From JAWLCA01 sp050485905 (GTDB lineage Bacteria > Pseudomonadota > Alphaproteobacteria > Rhodobacterales > Rhodobacteraceae): a stretch of 8,569 nucleotides of DNA. The position numbers and the translations under genes were made by a program. A model generated the notes under the pieces. It did not search any database. It worked only from the letters and a program-made list of their open reading frames with translations, and had not been told where the DNA came from. The stretch is from positions 1 to 8,569 of the forward strand of contig JBJHCH010000137.1 of NCBI GenBank assembly GCA_050485905.1. The letters are read 5' to 3'. This document shows positions 7,301 through 8,569 of this stretch, piece after piece. How positions within the stretch are numbered: position 1 is the first letter of the stretch; each line of letters begins with the position of its first letter.

Positions 7301-7326
7301 GCGTGCGACCGCTGTGCGGGCCGGCT

Positions 7327-7626
7327 TCAATCTGCGGATGGAGCCGACTCTGCCAGCTTGGCTTCGGTCAGAGTCATCAAGTGGGCGGAACTGCATTTCA
7401 GCGCACGGGCAATCTTGAGGATGAGAGGGAGCGTGGGGACATGCTCGCCGCGCTCGATCTTGCCCATGTGCGACCGTTCGATGCCGGCCATGTGGGCCAG
7501 CGTTTCCTGAGCGATGCCCTGGTTGGTTCTTTCTTCCCGCACGGCAGCCCCAAACGCGATGGCTGGTTCCGCTTCGTAGGTAGTGGTGCCGGTGGGGCGG
7601 CCCCTTTGGATCGAACGCTTTGGCAT
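7327..7626 (-). CDS. XRE-family helix-turn-helix transcriptional regulator
   Basis: A 99-residue DNA-binding protein. A Cro/CI-type HTH domain spans about residues 25-84. Helices 2-3 read QETLAHMAGIERSHMGKIERG (40-60), followed by the usual H-x-P-T-L-x-x-x-x-KIARAL segment. The basic N-terminal tail contains RGRP at 8-11, the core of an AT-hook, which may add minor-groove contacts. No ligand domain is present, so it is probably a small repressor that dimerises through its C-terminal helices. ATG 7626 is preferred over a TTG two codons upstream; neither has a clear Shine-Dalgarno. The gene is convergent with the relaxase (26 bp between stops) and divergent from the LysR-like gene. It probably controls its own promoter and perhaps that neighbour, given the palindrome upstream. 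Its targets are not known. Confidence 0.88.
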   Translation of the reverse strand: MPKRSIQRGRPTGTTTYEAEPAIAFGAAVREERTNQGIAQETLAHMAGIERSHMGKIERGEHVPTLPLILKIARALKCSSAHLMTLTEAKLAESAPSAD

Positions 7627-7652
7627 TGCCAAGAGCGTCGAACACGGTCACG

Positions 7653-7683
7653 ATTTAAACCACGTTAAACTTAACTCATTCAA
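7653..7683 (-). promoter_or_regulatory. Probable promoter of the XRE regulator gene
   Basis: Read on the minus strand, TTGAAT (7683-7678) resembles a -35 box. After 18 nt, TTTAAA (7659-7654) resembles a -10 box; TTAAAT, one base further on, is an alternative. Both hexamers match 4/6 of the sigma-70 consensus. The predicted transcription start is about 20 nt before the ATG at 7626. The segment is distinctly AT-rich compared with the flanking genes. Confidence 0.45.
7654..7675. promoter_or_regulatory. Candidate operator in the XRE/LysR-like divergent region
   Basis: GTTAA-AC-TTAAC at 7664-7675 is a perfect 5-2-5 palindrome lying between the predicted -35 and -10 hexamers of the XRE gene. A further TTAAAC at 7655-7660 lies one helical turn (10 bp) from the TTAAAC at 7665-7670 inside the palindrome. 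A repressor bound here would block the XRE promoter. The likely ligand is the XRE protein itself, by inference. Confidence 0.4.
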
Positions 7684-7718
7684 CGGCTTCGAGATCAGTT
7701 GCCACGAGTTCACCGCCT

Positions 7719-7735
7719 GGGGGGAGCTGGACGTG
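7719..7735 (+). promoter_or_regulatory. Strong Shine-Dalgarno deciding the GTG start of the LysR-like gene
   Basis: GGGGGGAG at 7719-7726 lies 6 nt before GTG at 7733. The frame is open back to an ATG at 7583, but that start would run antisense through the XRE promoter and 5' end. The GTG is therefore the better start. Confidence 0.65.
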
Positions 7736-8359
7736 GAATCGAGTGACATCACCGCCGAAATTCGCATGGCCGTCCTCGGCGAATGGGTGCCTCCCCAGCT
7801 CGCCGACGTGCTCGCCCTGCAGCGTGCCGAAGAGCCGGAGACTCACGCCGTCCTGGCCGGATGGACAGATCCCGGTCGAGGCGCGGAGCTGCCAGGCGAC
7901 GGCTTCGACTTCGCCTTGTCTGCGGTTGCCCGGCAGTGGCCTGGCTGGGTATGCGAGCCGCTGTGGCATGACACGCTGGCGGTCGCCGTGGCCAAGCGCT
8001 CCCACCTGCTGGCCTACCGTGAAGTGCCGTGCGAGGAAGTGCTCAAGCAGCCCTTGATCTGCTCGCAGTCCACGGCCGATGAACCATGGCGCATGACCGT
8101 GCAGCGCGTGTTCGAGAACGCGCTGCAGGAGCGGGAGCAAACGGTGGAGACATTCGACGTGGCGATGACGCTGGTTGCCGCCGGGTACGGGATCGCCATT
8201 GCGCCCGCCGCGAGACTGGCGAGCTACCTACGCCGAGGCATCGCCGTGCGGCCGCTGGCCGGCGCACCAACGATCGTGATGGCTTACCTGCTGCGCCGCA
8301 ACGCTTCCTTGTCGGACACGCAGGCAAGATTCGCCCGCCGCGCGCGCTTGGTGTCCTGA
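7733..8359 (+). CDS. LysR-type substrate-binding-domain protein lacking the DNA-binding HTH
   Basis: A 208-residue protein that is essentially one LysR-type effector-binding domain. It opens with a strand typical of the domain start (ITAEIRMAVLGEWVPPQLADVL). In the middle are DFALSAVARQWPGWVCEPLWHDTLAVAVAKRSHLLAYREVP and LICSQSTADEPWRMTVQRVF. The C-terminal lobe holds VETFDVAMTLVAAGYGIAIAP, the usual G-x-G-I-x-x-x-P hinge signature, and the region ending in VRPLAG. Full LysR regulators are about 300 residues with an N-terminal winged HTH. The frame upstream of the GTG encodes nothing HTH-like, and the strong ribosome binding site at the GTG argues for a genuine free-standing domain rather than an accidental 5' deletion. 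It could act as a co-regulator, for example with the divergent XRE protein, or as an orphan ligand-binding protein. No signal peptide is seen, so it is probably cytoplasmic. Confidence 0.8.
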   Translation: MESSDITAEIRMAVLGEWVPPQLADVLALQRAEEPETHAVLAGWTDPGRGAELPGDGFDFALSAVARQWPGWVCEPLWHDTLAVAVAKRSHLLAYREVPCEEVLKQPLICSQSTADEPWRMTVQRVFENALQEREQTVETFDVAMTLVAAGYGIAIAPAARLASYLRRGIAVRPLAGAPTIVMAYLLRRNASLSDTQARFARRARLVS

Positions 8360-8361
8360 CA

Positions 8362-8399
8362 GATGCGCGGGGATCGCGGTATCGCCACGATCCCGCATC
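8362..8399. terminator. Imperfect hairpin between convergent genes (candidate bidirectional terminator)
   Basis: GATGC-GCG-GGGATCG (8362-8376) pairs with CGATCCC-GCATC (8388-8399): 7 bp plus 5 bp separated by a 3-nt bulge, with an 11-nt loop. It fills most of the 47-bp gap between the LysR-like stop (8357-8359) and the stop of the minus-strand gene (8407-8409). Neither side has a T-run, so intrinsic termination would be weak or assisted. Confidence 0.5.
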
Positions 8400-8406
8400 C
8401 CTGCTG

Positions 8407-8569
8407 CTAGGCGACGCCGACTCGCGGCGGGGTCCATTCGCTTTCCTTCACGGCTGTGCTCACGGCCATGACGAGCTTGTCGAGATTGCTGGCCGTCACG
8501 CCCTCCAGTGCCGAACGCCCCCGCAGCATCGAGCGCGGTTGCAGCAGTGCATGGTAGATCTGCCAGGGG
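8407..8569 (-). CDS. C-terminal end of an unrecognised minus-strand gene (truncated by window edge)
   Basis: An open minus-strand frame runs from the right edge to a TAG at 8409-8407 and gives the last 53 residues of a protein. The readable end includes HALLQPRSMLRGRSALEGVT and NLDKLVMAVSTAVKESEW, closing with TPPRVGVA. Third positions are largely G or C, as in the neighbouring genes, and the hairpin just beyond the stop suggests a real gene end. I do not recognise the family with confidence. The pattern LLQP-(x4)-GR-x-ALE faintly resembles the C-terminal part of Xre/MbcA/ParS-type (DUF2384) antitoxins, but this is too weak to assign. Confidence 0.55.
   Translation of the reverse strand, partial: PWQIYHALLQPRSMLRGRSALEGVTASNLDKLVMAVSTAVKESEWTPPRVGVA

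Noticed and set aside
7301..7326. CCGC-TGT-GCGG as a terminator between the relaxase and XRE gene
   Set aside because: Only a 4-bp stem with no T-run; too weak to call in GC-rich DNA.
7583..7732. Upstream extension of the LysR-like gene as a possible remnant HTH
   Set aside because: Its residues (VPVGRPLWIERFG..., FNGFEISCHEF...) show no helix-turn-helix pattern, it runs antisense to the XRE 5' end, and a strong ribosome binding site precedes the GTG at 7733.
1..8569. CRISPR arrays, tRNA/rRNA genes, insertion sequences and ICE attachment sites
   Set aside because: Looked for and not seen: no regularly spaced repeats, no cloverleaf-like sequence, no transposase or integrase gene, and no recognisable att core in the window.

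Overview
This GC-rich window is part of an integrative and conjugative element (ICE) of the proteobacterial PAGI-2/ICEclc-like class, which uses the genomic-island-type (MPF-G) type IV secretion system. The evidence is a run of the typical genes: the C-terminal part of a PFL_4711-family ICE protein, a small membrane protein, a TraG N-terminal-domain membrane protein, an opposite-strand DUF3742 protein, and a large MobH (TraI_2) relaxase. Such elements are common in Pseudomonas, Stenotrophomonas/Xanthomonas and Burkholderiales. The sequence does not allow a choice among these hosts, and no chromosomal anchor gene or attachment site is visible.

Layout. Positions 1-2952 (+) hold the end of a mating-pair-formation operon. 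PFL_4711 overlaps the small membrane protein by 4 bp, and the TraG-N gene follows 15 bp later behind a strong ribosome binding site. Positions 2981-3343 (-) encode the DUF3742 protein, convergent with traG-N. An AT-rich 229-bp divergent region with a near-perfect 16-bp direct repeat and a small palindrome precedes a type IV toxin-antitoxin pair, abiEi-abiEii (3573-5244, +, 8-bp gene overlap). A repeat- and hairpin-rich 202-bp spacer (a possible oriT) leads to the MobH relaxase (5447-7300, +).

Positions 7327-8359 carry a divergent regulatory pair. One is a small XRE-family repressor (-) with a promoter and a palindrome between its -35 and -10 hexamers. The other is an HTH-less LysR-type effector-binding domain protein (+), whose GTG start is fixed by a strong Shine-Dalgarno sequence. 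A long imperfect hairpin at 8362-8399 separates it from the 3' end of an unrecognised minus-strand gene (8407 to the window edge).

How the parts fit. The tra genes and relaxase supply the conjugation machinery and DNA processing. AbiE is probably cargo that stabilises the element or protects the host from phage. The XRE/LysR-like pair may regulate the relaxase end of the element, though nothing here shows its targets. Most of the window is a recognisable ICE backbone. The least explained parts are the XRE/HTH-less-LysR pair, the repeats at the abiE promoter, the spacer before the relaxase, and the partial gene at the right edge.
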